Shown here one piece after another: positions 1-7,835 of a stretch of DNA of 49,575 bases. The DNA is taken from positions 22,662 through 72,236 of the forward strand of contig PLIO01000068.1 of NCBI GenBank assembly GCA_003140075.1, in the 5' to 3' direction. A model generated the notes under the pieces. It made no database searches, had not been told where the DNA came from, and saw only the letters and a list, made by a program, of their open reading frames with translations. The position numbers and the translations under genes are program-made. Source of the DNA: Acidobacteriaceae bacterium. GTDB lineage: Bacteria > Acidobacteriota > Terriglobia > Terriglobales > Acidobacteriaceae. How positions within the stretch are numbered: the first letter of the stretch is position 1; every line of letters starts with the position of its first letter.

Positions 1-28
1 TTTCATTAACTCTATACAATCAAATAGT

Positions 29-48
29 TGCAACAAACGATCGTTGCA
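29..48. repeat. Perfect inverted repeat, operator-like
   Basis: TGCAAC, eight bases, GTTGCA. It lies just downstream of a possible -10 box (TACAAT at 15-20, whose -35 would be outside the window) and upstream of the lysine-rich minigene. It could be an operator. The call rests only on symmetry and position. Confidence 0.3.
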
Positions 49-52
49 GATT

Positions 53-71
53 TTTCCATGAAAAATGGAAA
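53..71 (+). other. Leader hairpin before minigene
   Basis: TTTCCAT, loop GAAAA, ATGGAAA form a perfect 7-bp stem. The stem ends one base before the GGGAG (72-76) that would serve the ATG at 88, so it could gate access to that ribosome binding site. Confidence 0.3.
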
Positions 72-87
72 GGGAGAATAGAAACCT

Positions 88-129
88 ATGGCAACCTAGA
101 AAAAGGCAAAGAAGAAAAAGAAGCATTAA
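88..129 (+). pseudogene. Lysine-rich minigene interrupted by amber codon
   Basis: ATG at 88 has a GGGAG Shine-Dalgarno-like sequence 11 bases upstream. The frame reads Met-Ala-Thr-stop(TAG), then Lys-Lys-Ala-Lys-Lys-Lys-Lys-Lys-His and TAA at 127-129. If the TAG at 97-99 were AAG this would be a 13-residue poly-lysine peptide, resembling the short basic tails of histone-H1-like bacterial proteins. A leader hairpin lies before it and a strong terminator follows at 155-184, so the unit looks like a small transcript. Whether a peptide is made is unknown. It may be a decayed gene, a small RNA, or chance in an A/G-rich stretch. Confidence 0.25.
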
Positions 130-154
130 GAAGGTCAGTACGAAGTCAAGCAAA

Positions 155-184
155 GGGGACGCCGAAAGCGTCCCCTAAGTTTTT
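155..184 (+). terminator. Rho-independent terminator, plus strand
   Basis: GGGGACGC, loop CGAAA, GCGTCCCC form a perfect 8-bp stem. TAAG and five T follow on the plus strand. On the minus strand the same hairpin is followed by only TTTG and overlaps the stop codon of the helicase gene, so it may also serve that gene weakly. Confidence 0.7.
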
Positions 185-3180
185 GTGGTGGAGATCGAGT
201 GGGGCGTCGATGAATCCAGCGATTTCGGAATACCCTTCACGACATTCGGAACTCGTTTTTCCCTGGCCGGACACAATCCACGAAACGCGCAGAAACTGCA
301 GTGAAAGTCGGGTTTAGGTTGGAAGTTCCCTTCGGCGATGCCGCGTGCCACAGCCAGCACGCGGTCCCTCGCCTCGCTCAGCTGAAACTCGGTGCGTTTG
401 GAAAAAATAGGGACGTTGCCTTCGAGATTGTGAAACACCAACGCGCCTACGCGGTATCCCCACTTTTCACGCGCGGCCATGGCGTAGATCGAGAGCTGCA
501 GACTCTCGTCGGCGTCTTCCTGCGATCGAGCCTTGCCGGTCTTGTAATCCACAATGGCAATGCTTCCATCGGCCGCTTGATCGATTCGGTCGATTCGTCC
601 CGCAACCTTCGTCCCCGCGATCTGGACTTCGAACCATTCTTCGGTGTGCAGAACATCGAGTTTGGGAGAGGAACGCGTCCCCTCTAAGAATTCGTGTAAC
701 TGCTGCAGACCTTGCTTCAAGTACAGGTCGCGCTGATAGTCGTCCTGGATGCCAGCCACACCCGGATCGTCACGAAACAGTTGCAGCAGTTCGTCGTCGC
801 TCTTTGTCCTGCCCAGACGCACGGAATCGTAATAGGTTCGTAGCACACGATGCATGGCTGCGCCGTACTGCATGGCCGCATGGACCTCCCGCGCCAGCTT
901 CCACTCGCGCTCAAACTTAAATTGCAAGGGACACATCTCATAGGTTTCCACGGCCGAGGCGCTCAGACGTGCATCGAGTCCTTCGATTGGCGCGAGGGCA
1001 AGCCACTCCGGCAAGCGCGAGCCTTCGGCAAGAGCTGGGTCGGCCCCGGCGGCAATCTCGATCAGCTCGGGCTGCGAAGGCAACGCCTGCCGCGACCTGA
1101 GCCAGGGTTCGAGGCCCGGGTTGCCGATGAGTTCGCGCATCAGTCCGGCTGGAGTCTTGTCGCGGCCGATTCCCTGCTTTCCGTAGATGTGCAGCGAATC
1201 CCTGGCGCGCGTCATCGCCACGTAGAAAAGTCGGCGCTCTTCCTGATCGTAGAGGGTCTTATCATCGGCGGCTGCGGCGGAGTCCGGATCGCGCAGCTCT
1301 CGGGGAAACTCCACCAGCGTTTCGCGGTAGCTGGCGGGGAACGAACCCCGTGTGGCGCGCAGGATGAAAACGTGAGGGAACTCGAGTCCTTTCGCTCCGT
1401 GCGCGGTCATCAGGCGCACGGCGTCCTCGTCGTCCTTCGAAGCCATCGGAATCACGCCACCGGCTTGGCGAAAATAATCGAGGTATTCGATCCATTCGCC
1501 CAGCTCCTTCGTTTTGGTGGTTTTCTTCTGCTCCCATTCGCCGGCGAACTTCAAAGCCGCTTGCAGGATGGCCGAGTTGAGGTCGAGGCCGAACTGCTTG
1601 CCAATGAGTTGCAGAGCGGCGCGCGTTGTCGCTTTCTTCCGCGTGACCTCATCGCGGGCTTGGCGAACGCACGCGAGCACTGCGGGTCCCCCGGCAACGC
1701 CGTCGAGGACCGATGCGAGCGGAACCACAACTCCGTCTTTCGATTCCTTCGCGATCGCACGCAGCGCGGCGCGAAGTTGCTCGGGATCGACATTGAACTG
1801 CGGCAGCGCGGCCACGCGAAAAAGGCTGGCATCGGATGCGAGATCGACCACCACCGCGACACAGGCAAACAGGTCCCGTACCTCGGGGGTATCGCTTACG
1901 TCCATGTTCTCGATGGAGAAAGGAATGCTCCGCTCGGCCAGTTGCTGCACCACATCGTCGCGGTGGATATGCGAGCGGTAGAGAACGCCGAAGTCTTTCC
2001 ACTTGCAACGTGTGCGCCGCCTGGTCTCTTCGATGATGCCGGCCACGTCCGGCGCTTCGGCATCCTTACCGGCGAAAGAGATCGCTTCGGCCGGGAAGGT
2101 AGCCAGCGTTCTTCCTTCCTTCGTCGCGTCCTCCTCGCGCGCGGACTCCAGAGGAATTCGCCGGTAGGCAAGAGCGTCGTTTGCGGCAAACACGGGAGGA
2201 TTTTTGTCGACCACAGCGAAGGCGCATTGCAGAATTGGAGTGGTGGAGCGGCGGTTTTTGCCCAGCACTACCAACTTCGTCCGAGGAAAATGCCGGCGGA
2301 ACAGGTGGAACGCCGCGCTGGACGCGCCCCGGAAACGGTAGATGGCCTGATCCGGGTCTCCGACGCCGAAGACGTTCGCTTCGGTTCCGGCGAGCGCCGC
2401 CAGAATCTTGATCTGCGCGAAGTTGGCATCCTGAAATTCGTCGACCAGAGTGAAGCGAGTGCGGGCGCGTTCCGCGACCAGCAGATTTTCATCGCTCACG
2501 AGCAGTTCGTGCGCCCGCGTGATCATGTGGCCGAATGTACCTAGATTTTCTTCGCGCAGCCAGCGCTCGCTGGTGGCAAACACGCGGGCAATTTCCTGGC
2601 AGCGCCCGATCACCTCGTCATCGCTCAACTGATCCTTTGACTTCGCAACTCTTGGAACGGGCAGTTCGCCGCGCTCCAGCCGCGCAACATACTCCGCGTA
2701 TTTTTCCGGCGTCACCAGTTCGTCGTGGCACCGGCTGAGAAAACCGAGCAGGTCGTTGAGGAACTGTGCCACGTTTGCGGCGCGGACGTAGTGTTCGAGA
2801 TGAAGCTCATGAATTCGCTTGCGCAGGTAGATCCACAGATCTTTTTCGTCGAGCACGCCGAAGTCTTTTCCGGCGCGCTTCAGCAGGTCGAGGCAATAGT
2901 CGTGAAACGTTGCCGCATGAATCTGCTTGCCGAGGAGCCCGCTCACGCGGTCACGCATCTCGCCGGCTGCGGCTACGGTGTAGGTGAGGGCGAGCACTTC
3001 GTCCGGTTTAGCGTGTCCCTGCTGGATAAGACGGGCGATGCGGTGGATCAGGACCGAGGTCTTGCCGGTGCCGGCGCCCGCCACGACCAGCATCGGTCCG
3101 TGGACGTGTTCGATCGCATCGCGCTGGTGATCGTCAGGAGCGAACGGTGCGGAATGAGATTGTGCTTTGGAGACAACCAT
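175..3180 (-). CDS. UvrD-type DNA helicase fused to PD-(D/E)XK nuclease
   Basis: A 1001-residue superfamily 1A helicase with a C-terminal RecB/AddB-type nuclease, probably acting in double-strand break processing. Walker A is AGAGTGKTS near residue 35. Other helicase motifs present are VDEFQD (Walker B), GDPDQAIYRFRGA, AKGLEF and FYVAMTRAR (motif VI). The nuclease motif has Asp864, Asp878 and Lys880 (GRIDRID, then VDYKTGK). Four cysteines at about 750, 961, 964 and 970 match the 4Fe-4S staple of AddB-type nucleases. Helicase and nuclease are both in one chain, and no addA/addB or recBCD partner is adjacent. It is the last gene of the minus-strand run, 57 bp downstream of rsmE, with no clear Shine-Dalgarno sequence. 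ATG at 3180 places Walker A at the usual distance. The domain call is firm; the pathway is inferred. Confidence 0.93.
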   Translation of the reverse strand: MVVSKAQSHSAPFAPDDHQRDAIEHVHGPMLVVAGAGTGKTSVLIHRIARLIQQGHAKPDEVLALTYTVAAAGEMRDRVSGLLGKQIHAATFHDYCLDLLKRAGKDFGVLDEKDLWIYLRKRIHELHLEHYVRAANVAQFLNDLLGFLSRCHDELVTPEKYAEYVARLERGELPVPRVAKSKDQLSDDEVIGRCQEIARVFATSERWLREENLGTFGHMITRAHELLVSDENLLVAERARTRFTLVDEFQDANFAQIKILAALAGTEANVFGVGDPDQAIYRFRGASSAAFHLFRRHFPRTKLVVLGKNRRSTTPILQCAFAVVDKNPPVFAANDALAYRRIPLESAREEDATKEGRTLATFPAEAISFAGKDAEAPDVAGIIEETRRRTRCKWKDFGVLYRSHIHRDDVVQQLAERSIPFSIENMDVSDTPEVRDLFACVAVVVDLASDASLFRVAALPQFNVDPEQLRAALRAIAKESKDGVVVPLASVLDGVAGGPAVLACVRQARDEVTRKKATTRAALQLIGKQFGLDLNSAILQAALKFAGEWEQKKTTKTKELGEWIEYLDYFRQAGGVIPMASKDDEDAVRLMTAHGAKGLEFPHVFILRATRGSFPASYRETLVEFPRELRDPDSAAAADDKTLYDQEERRLFYVAMTRARDSLHIYGKQGIGRDKTPAGLMRELIGNPGLEPWLRSRQALPSQPELIEIAAGADPALAEGSRLPEWLALAPIEGLDARLSASAVETYEMCPLQFKFEREWKLAREVHAAMQYGAAMHRVLRTYYDSVRLGRTKSDDELLQLFRDDPGVAGIQDDYQRDLYLKQGLQQLHEFLEGTRSSPKLDVLHTEEWFEVQIAGTKVAGRIDRIDQAADGSIAIVDYKTGKARSQEDADESLQLSIYAMAAREKWGYRVGALVFHNLEGNVPIFSKRTEFQLSEARDRVLAVARGIAEGNFQPKPDFHCSFCAFRGLCPAREKRVPNVVKGIPKSLDSSTPHSISTTKT

Positions 3181-3237
3181 CGCGGGTCAGAATACCACTG
3201 TGGTCGGCAGCGTGCAGGAAACGAAACAGTGGGGCAT

Positions 3238-3954
3238 TTACAACGAGTACAGCAAGGAGGAAACAACCGCTATCGCAGCGATTGCGGCCGTCTCAGCGCG
3301 GAGAATCGTATCGCCGAGCGATGCCGAAATCCATCCCGCCTGCTGAAACGAATGCAATTCGTCTACGGTCCAGCCGCCTTCGGGACCAATGGCCAAAACA
3401 ATCCCTTCTTCTGCGGTCTGCGTCACAACGTCGCGCAGCAAGGTTTTCGCTTCCGATTCGGCCAGTAGGATCCGCAGAGCCCCGGGGAGATTCAGAGCGT
3501 CCGCAACCTTGAGCGGAGCCGCAATTTCCGGTGGAGAGGAGCGGCGCGACTGTTCCGCCGCCTGCCGCGAAATCCGCCGCCAACGCTCTGCTCGTTTCGC
3601 CGAGGCAGCGGCGAGATGCGAATCCGTTCGCCGCGAGATCACGGGCATAATTCGGGAGACGCCCAACTCCGTGCACTTTTCGATCGCCCACTCCATGCGG
3701 TCGAACTTGAACACCGCGAGAACAAGGGTAATTTCGGGCAAGCTCATAGCGGAAACTTCTTCGGCTAGGTCGAACTCAACGCGATCGTCGCTGACCGATC
3801 TTATTCGGCCGCGGCGCACGACCGTGCCCGCGGCAATGTCGAAATTCTGCCCAATTCTAGCGCGCAGGACGCGTGCCAGATGATCGGCGTGCGCGCCGAG
3901 CAGAGCGGCACGATCTCCAGCAACTTCGTCGGCGATGAAGCGGCGGCGGGTCAC
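3238..3954 (-). CDS. rsmE: 16S rRNA (uracil1498-N3)-methyltransferase RsmE
   Basis: A 238-residue SPOUT-family methyltransferase that uses SAM to methylate U1498 of 16S rRNA. The knot signature is visible as AIGPEGGWTVDE, followed by LGDTILRAETA (usual LGxRILRxETA). The N-terminal PUA-like part contains HLARVLRARIGQ. The start is GTG at 3954, with no Shine-Dalgarno, because a tandem TCAGTTC repeat abuts the start codon. The gene order hrcA-grpE-dnaJ-rsmE is the classical one seen in many bacteria, so rsmE is probably co-transcribed unless the repeat between dnaJ and rsmE stops transcription. Length is normal for the family. Confidence 0.95.
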   Translation of the reverse strand: MTRRRFIADEVAGDRAALLGAHADHLARVLRARIGQNFDIAAGTVVRRGRIRSVSDDRVEFDLAEEVSAMSLPEITLVLAVFKFDRMEWAIEKCTELGVSRIMPVISRRTDSHLAAASAKRAERWRRISRQAAEQSRRSSPPEIAAPLKVADALNLPGALRILLAESEAKTLLRDVVTQTAEEGIVLAIGPEGGWTVDELHSFQQAGWISASLGDTILRAETAAIAAIAVVSSLLYSL

Positions 3955-3957
3955 GGG

Positions 3958-4101
3958 TCAGTTCTCAGTTCTCAGTTCTCAGTTCTCAGTTAAGCGAAGC
4001 TCAGAAGCGCGCACAGGGTTCTTATTTGTTATGTGTTTTGAAAGTGAAAGGGCAATCTGATTCCGGTTTTGCTGAGAACTGAGAACTGGGAACTGAAAAC
4101 T
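3958..4101. repeat. Paired TCAGTTC heptamer arrays in inverted orientation
   Basis: Five TCAGTTC units (the last lacking one base) run from 3958 to 3991. The opposite arm, 4074-4101, has about four degenerate copies of the complement (GAGAACT, GAGAACT, GGGAACT, GAAAACT). The arms could fold into a stem over an 80-bp AT-richer loop. The element fills nearly the whole dnaJ-rsmE gap and touches the rsmE start codon. Confidence 0.8.
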
Positions 4102-4104
4102 CTT

Positions 4105-5256
4105 TTACCCGAACATATTCTTCACTTTTCCGAGCAGCGACCGCGTCATCGGTTGATTGTCCACCTTCGCGGTAGTCTCTAGTTCCTGGAGAAGCTCTTT
4201 CTGGCGTTTGCTCAGCTTGCTGGGAATCTGCACACGCACTTCCACGTAGAGGTCACCCTTGCCGTGTCCATTGAGCACCGGCACGCCCTTGTTGCGGATG
4301 CGGAAAGTGGAGCCGGGCTGGGTTCCTTCGGGGATCTTGAGCGTGTGCTCGCCTTCAAGAGTGGGCACGCGAATTTCGGCGCCCATCGCCGCTTGCGTTA
4401 CGGACAGCGGGACGGCGCAGTGCAAATCGTTCCCTTCCCGCACAAAAAACGGATGCTCCTTCACATGCAACACGATGTAGAGATCACCCGCCGGTCCTCC
4501 GAAGGGGCCGGTCTCGCCTCCGCCGGTAAAGCGGATGCGGGTCCCGTCTTCCACACCCGCGGGAATCTTCGCGTCGACCGAGCGCTGGCGCAGAATCCGG
4601 CCTTCGCCTTTGCACTTGGGGCAAGGATCGGTAATCACGCTGCCCGTTCCCTGGCAGGAAGGACAAGTCCGCGCGATGCTGAAGAAGCCTTGCTGATAGC
4701 GCACCTGGCCGCGGCCAGAACAGGACCGGCAGGCGGTAGGGCCTTTGCCGGTCGCCGTACCTGAACCGCGGCACTCCTCGCAGGCTTCGTGACGGCGAAC
4801 CATCACGCGAGTTTCCGTGCCGAAGGCAGCTTCCTCGAACTCGATGCTCAGATCTTCGCGCAGGTCCGCGCCACGCTGCACCCGGCTGCGGCGGCGTCCA
4901 CCGCCTCCAAAGGCGTCCCCGAAACCGAAGAATTCACCAAAAATCTCGCCGAAGTCCTGGAACCCCGTAGGGTCGAAACCCGCGCCCGGCCCGCCCGCAT
5001 TACCTACTCCGGCGTGGCCGTAACGGTCGTAGAGCGACCGCTTTTCGGAATCAGCGAGAATCGCGTAAGCCTCCGTAACTTCTTTGAAGCGTTCTTCCGC
5101 ATCCGGATTGTTCGGGTTCCGGTCGGGGTGGTGCTGCATGGCGAGCCTGCGATAAGCGCTCTTCAGTTCAACTTCCGTGACCGTGCGGCTCACGCCAAGC
5201 ACTTCGTAATAATCGCGTTTTGCGTTCGTGGCCAGAACAGGCGCCTTTCTGATCAA
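4105..5256 (-). CDS. dnaJ: Chaperone protein DnaJ
   Basis: An Hsp40 co-chaperone that delivers substrates to DnaK and stimulates its ATPase. The J domain (RDYYEVLGV to about residue 80) carries HPD. A Gly/Phe-rich linker follows (GAGFDPTGFQDFGEIFGEFFGFG), then four CxxCxGxG zinc repeats (CEECRGSG, CRSCSGRG, CPSCQGTG, CPKCKGEG) and the C-terminal substrate domain. The longest reading starts at a TTG at 5256. A CTG at 5232 preceded by AAAGG would give the more usual Ala-Thr-x-Ala-Lys-Arg-Asp N-terminus and 375 residues, so the start is open. It lies 49 bp after grpE. No dnaK lies between them, so the partner must be encoded elsewhere. Confidence 0.96.
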   Translation of the reverse strand: MIRKAPVLATNAKRDYYEVLGVSRTVTEVELKSAYRRLAMQHHPDRNPNNPDAEERFKEVTEAYAILADSEKRSLYDRYGHAGVGNAGGPGAGFDPTGFQDFGEIFGEFFGFGDAFGGGGRRRSRVQRGADLREDLSIEFEEAAFGTETRVMVRRHEACEECRGSGTATGKGPTACRSCSGRGQVRYQQGFFSIARTCPSCQGTGSVITDPCPKCKGEGRILRQRSVDAKIPAGVEDGTRIRFTGGGETGPFGGPAGDLYIVLHVKEHPFFVREGNDLHCAVPLSVTQAAMGAEIRVPTLEGEHTLKIPEGTQPGSTFRIRNKGVPVLNGHGKGDLYVEVRVQIPSKLSKRQKELLQELETTAKVDNQPMTRSLLGKVKNMFG

Positions 5257-5305
5257 AAAATATTATGAAAACAAATCAGGCTGGAAAACCTAACTTCTTT
5301 TTTGC

Positions 5306-5893
5306 TTATCTCCCCGGATTCTTCGCCACCTTCACCATCGCAGGCCGCAGCAGGCGATCCTTGAATTTATAACCGCGCTGCAATTCCTCGATCACCTGAT
5401 GGTCGGGAGCTTCGCTGGTCTCCACCATTTCGATGGCCTCGTGGTAATGCGGATCGAACGGTTCCCCCTTCGACACAATCGCGTTCACCGAAAGCTTTGC
5501 CAGCCCAGCCTGCAGTTGCTTGTAAATCAACTCCACTCCGCTACGGAGCTCAGCCGCGTCCGATTTCACCTGCAGGGCGCGCTCCATGCTGTCCATCACG
5601 GGCAACAATGACTTGATCGCATCCGCCACGGCATAGTCGCGAGATTCCTGCTGCTCCTTGATCCCGCGCTTGCGCGCGTTATCGAATTCCGCCTGCGCCC
5701 GCGCCAGCCGGTCGAGCAGAGAATCACGCTCCGCCCTCAGCTTTTGCAATTCCGCCTCCGCGCCAGACGATTCCCTGCTCGCCGCTGCTTCCGCTACGGT
5801 GTCATTCCCATCATCCCCCGCCGGCACTTCGTGATCCAAATCCAGCCCGGCGTTTTGTGCTTCCGACTTGCCGTTCGCTTTAGCCATAACCAC
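5306..5893 (-). CDS. grpE: Nucleotide exchange factor GrpE
   Basis: A 195-residue exchange factor that releases ADP from DnaK. A charged, low-complexity N-terminus is followed by a long coiled coil (AELQKLRAERDSLLDRLARA, then FDNARKRGIKEQQE). The C-terminal beta domain carries the family signature around FDPHYHEAIE and LQRGYKFKDRLLRPAMVKV. GTG at 5893 sits eight bases after a GGAG that lies inside the end of hrcA; an ATG two codons later is 14 bases away, so GTG is preferred. Only five bases separate it from the hrcA stop, indicating translational coupling. Confidence 0.96.
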   Translation of the reverse strand: MVMAKANGKSEAQNAGLDLDHEVPAGDDGNDTVAEAAASRESSGAEAELQKLRAERDSLLDRLARAQAEFDNARKRGIKEQQESRDYAVADAIKSLLPVMDSMERALQVKSDAAELRSGVELIYKQLQAGLAKLSVNAIVSKGEPFDPHYHEAIEMVETSEAPDHQVIEELQRGYKFKDRLLRPAMVKVAKNPGR

Positions 5894-5898
5894 AATGA

Positions 5899-6939
5899 TT
5901 ACTCCGATTCGTTCAGGATTTTGTCAAAGAGGCGCGCCATGTAGGAAACGGCGGTCATCGTGTGCTGGTAATCCATCCGCATCGGGCCAATCACGGCCAG
6001 CGACCCGACCATGTCGCTGCCAGACCGCGCGGGGGCTCCGATCAGCACGAAGTTCTGCATGGAGGGCAGTGCATCATCCAGGCCGATCACCACCCGCACG
6101 GCCTCCTGCTTCACGTCGAGGTAGGCTCCGAGGAGTTGCGCCACTTTTTCTTTCTCCTCCAGAGTCTGCAGCATTTCCTGCAGACGCTTGCGATCTTCCT
6201 GGCCGGTCACCAGGTTGGCCGCGCCCTCCACGAACACCACCTGCGCTCCGGTTTCAGAAGCAAGCGCTCCCTGCTTGTAGAGTTGCTCAATCGAATTCAT
6301 CAGGCGGTCGTACTCGCTGCGTTCCTGCTCAATCCGGCGCGAAAGTTCGGCGCGCATGGACTCCATGGTCCAGCCGCGAAAATTGTCGTTGATGTACCGC
6401 GCAGCGAGATCCAGCTCGGCCTGGGGCAAATCGAGCCGCAGGACGCGGTCGCGAACCAATCCCGAACGCGTCACCAACACCGCCAGCACCTTCTGATCGC
6501 CCAGGCGCGAGAAATACACATGCTCCAACGCATTCCTTGCGCCGCTGGTGGCCACGGTCACGCCCACATTCCGCGAGATCAGCGAAAGCACACGCGAAGT
6601 GCGCTCCATGAATTCCTGCACATCGCTGATGCCCGCCAGCGAATCGGAAATCATGCTCTCTTCCTGCGGGGCCAGCTTGGCTGTTCCCGTGATCTGTTCC
6701 ACGTAGTACCGGTATGCGTCGGTGGTCGGAACGCGGCCCGACGAGGTATGCGTCTGCTCGAGAAAGCCGGCCTCCGACAAATCCGCCATCACATTGCGAA
6801 TCGTAGCCGGACTGAGACCTTCGCGGTTCGACCGCGACAGCGTTCGCGAACCCACCGGCTCGCCCGTGGAAATGAAAGTCTCCACGATCGCGGTGAGAAC
6901 TTCGCGCTCGCGCTTGCCGATATTTGGGTCGGATGGCAT
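5899..6939 (-). CDS. hrcA: Heat-inducible transcription repressor HrcA
   Basis: A 346-residue repressor of class I heat-shock genes that normally binds CIRCE operators. The N-terminal winged helix includes REREVLTAIVETFISTGEPVGSRTL and SPATIRNVMADL, and the central GAF-like and inserted domains follow. It heads the hrcA-grpE-dnaJ-rsmE run. I searched by eye for the CIRCE palindrome (TTAGCACTC-N9-GAGTGCTAA) in 6940-7296 and did not find it. Autoregulation in the usual form is therefore not supported, and the target operators are probably at groESL or dnaK elsewhere. Family assignment is firm. Confidence 0.95.
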   Translation of the reverse strand: MPSDPNIGKREREVLTAIVETFISTGEPVGSRTLSRSNREGLSPATIRNVMADLSEAGFLEQTHTSSGRVPTTDAYRYYVEQITGTAKLAPQEESMISDSLAGISDVQEFMERTSRVLSLISRNVGVTVATSGARNALEHVYFSRLGDQKVLAVLVTRSGLVRDRVLRLDLPQAELDLAARYINDNFRGWTMESMRAELSRRIEQERSEYDRLMNSIEQLYKQGALASETGAQVVFVEGAANLVTGQEDRKRLQEMLQTLEEKEKVAQLLGAYLDVKQEAVRVVIGLDDALPSMQNFVLIGAPARSGSDMVGSLAVIGPMRMDYQHTMTAVSYMARLFDKILNESE

Positions 6940-7296
6940 TTAAACTACTGGGCTTGCTCAGGCGTTGTCGAAGCGATGGTCCCGGACCGGGCCGGGTCCT
7001 CCAACTTAGCATTTCCAGCTAACTGTTTTAGATGCAGAAACTTAGCTTTGGACGCAAAGCCCGCTCTGCTTGGATTCTAGGAAGCCACTTGCGTCCTGTC
7101 AAGGAGTGTATTGTGCCTGCCGGGCAGCGGTGAAATGTAGACGTGCAGCCGAGGTCAATACGTGTAATCGCTGATTTCAACAGTTAAGGAATAGACTCAA
7201 TCGCGGGGCGTTGAACGGGAGAGTTGAACGGGAAGATCGCATTCTTGAAAAATCTCCCGCAAATCGTAAGATGCCAGTGCAAGTGACTCCGCGCCT
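6940..7296. promoter_or_regulatory. Divergent intergenic region hrcA / VOC gene
   Basis: These 357 bp must hold the promoters of the hrcA operon and of the VOC gene. No CIRCE and no convincing -35/-10 pair was found. A 13-base tandem repeat (GTTGAACGGGA at 7210-7220 and 7223-7233) lies 60-90 bases before the VOC start and may be an activator or repressor site. A GC-rich hairpin-prone stretch (CCCGGACCGGGCCGGG) is near 6981. Confidence 0.35.
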
Positions 7297-7698
7297 ATGA
7301 CCCGACCAACGACGCAGGCAATCTCACCGTTCTTCATCGTCAGCAACGTCGACCAAACCATCGCTTTTTACCGCGACAAGCTTGGCTTCGAGACCAGATT
7401 CCAGCAGCCGGATCGAGACCCTTTTTTCGCCATCATCGGCCGCGACGGAGCACAGATCTTCGTCAAGTCCCAGAAAGACGTGCCGCCACTGCCAAACTCC
7501 AAGCGTCATCCCCACCTGCGGTTGGATGCCTTCGTCTATGCCCCAGACCCCGAAGCGCTCGCCGCCGAATTTGCCGACCGATTTGCCGACGGTGGGGCAG
7601 CATTCAGCGTGCCCCTTCAGGATACCCACGACGGTCTTCGCGGCTTCGAGATTCGCGACCCTGACGGCTACGTCTTGTTCTTCGGTCGACCCAGGTAG
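7297..7698 (+). CDS. VOC family (glyoxalase/bleomycin-resistance fold) protein
   Basis: A 133-residue single-module vicinal oxygen chelate protein. The paired beta-alpha-beta-beta-beta units are recognisable: ISPFFIVSNVDQTIAFYRDK at the start, then HPHLRLDAFVYAPDPEALAAE and the closing FEIRDPDGYVLFF. Single VOC proteins include lyases, dioxygenase fragments and drug-binding resistance proteins; the substrate cannot be told from sequence. It stands alone, divergent from hrcA. No Shine-Dalgarno is visible before the ATG. Confidence 0.88.
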   Translation: MTRPTTQAISPFFIVSNVDQTIAFYRDKLGFETRFQQPDRDPFFAIIGRDGAQIFVKSQKDVPPLPNSKRHPHLRLDAFVYAPDPEALAAEFADRFADGGAAFSVPLQDTHDGLRGFEIRDPDGYVLFFGRPR

Positions 7699-7746
7699 AT
7701 GGCTGCGCAGCGATGCGTCGGGCAATGAGTGTGAAGGTGTTTACGT

Positions 7747-7812
7747 CGATTCGGTGCATCAGGTCGATAGTCTCTAAAAGGTGATCGAACCATATATCGG
7801 CGCACCGAATCG
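7747..7812. repeat. 11-bp perfect inverted repeat between convergent genes
   Basis: CGATTCGGTGC (7747-7757) and GCACCGAATCG (7802-7812) are separated by 44 bases, in the gap between the VOC gene and the DUF1634 gene. There is no T-run, so a terminator role is unsupported. It may be a footprint of a small mobile element. Confidence 0.5.
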
Positions 7813-7835
7813 CCAGCAAGCGATGTGATGTTGCT

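Noticed and set aside
850-2544. Long plus-strand open frame opposite the helicase
   Set aside because: The minus strand carries all helicase and nuclease motifs; the plus-strand translation has low-complexity Arg/Gly-rich composition with no domain.
6951-7023. tRNA-like stretch upstream of hrcA
   Set aside because: It has a GC-rich stem and a possible T-arm-like end, but no GTTCGAAT loop, no acceptor stem pairing and no anticodon arm that I could pair.
6940-7296. CIRCE operator
   Set aside because: Searched for TTAGCACTC-N9-GAGTGCTAA on both strands; only partial TTAGC matches were present.
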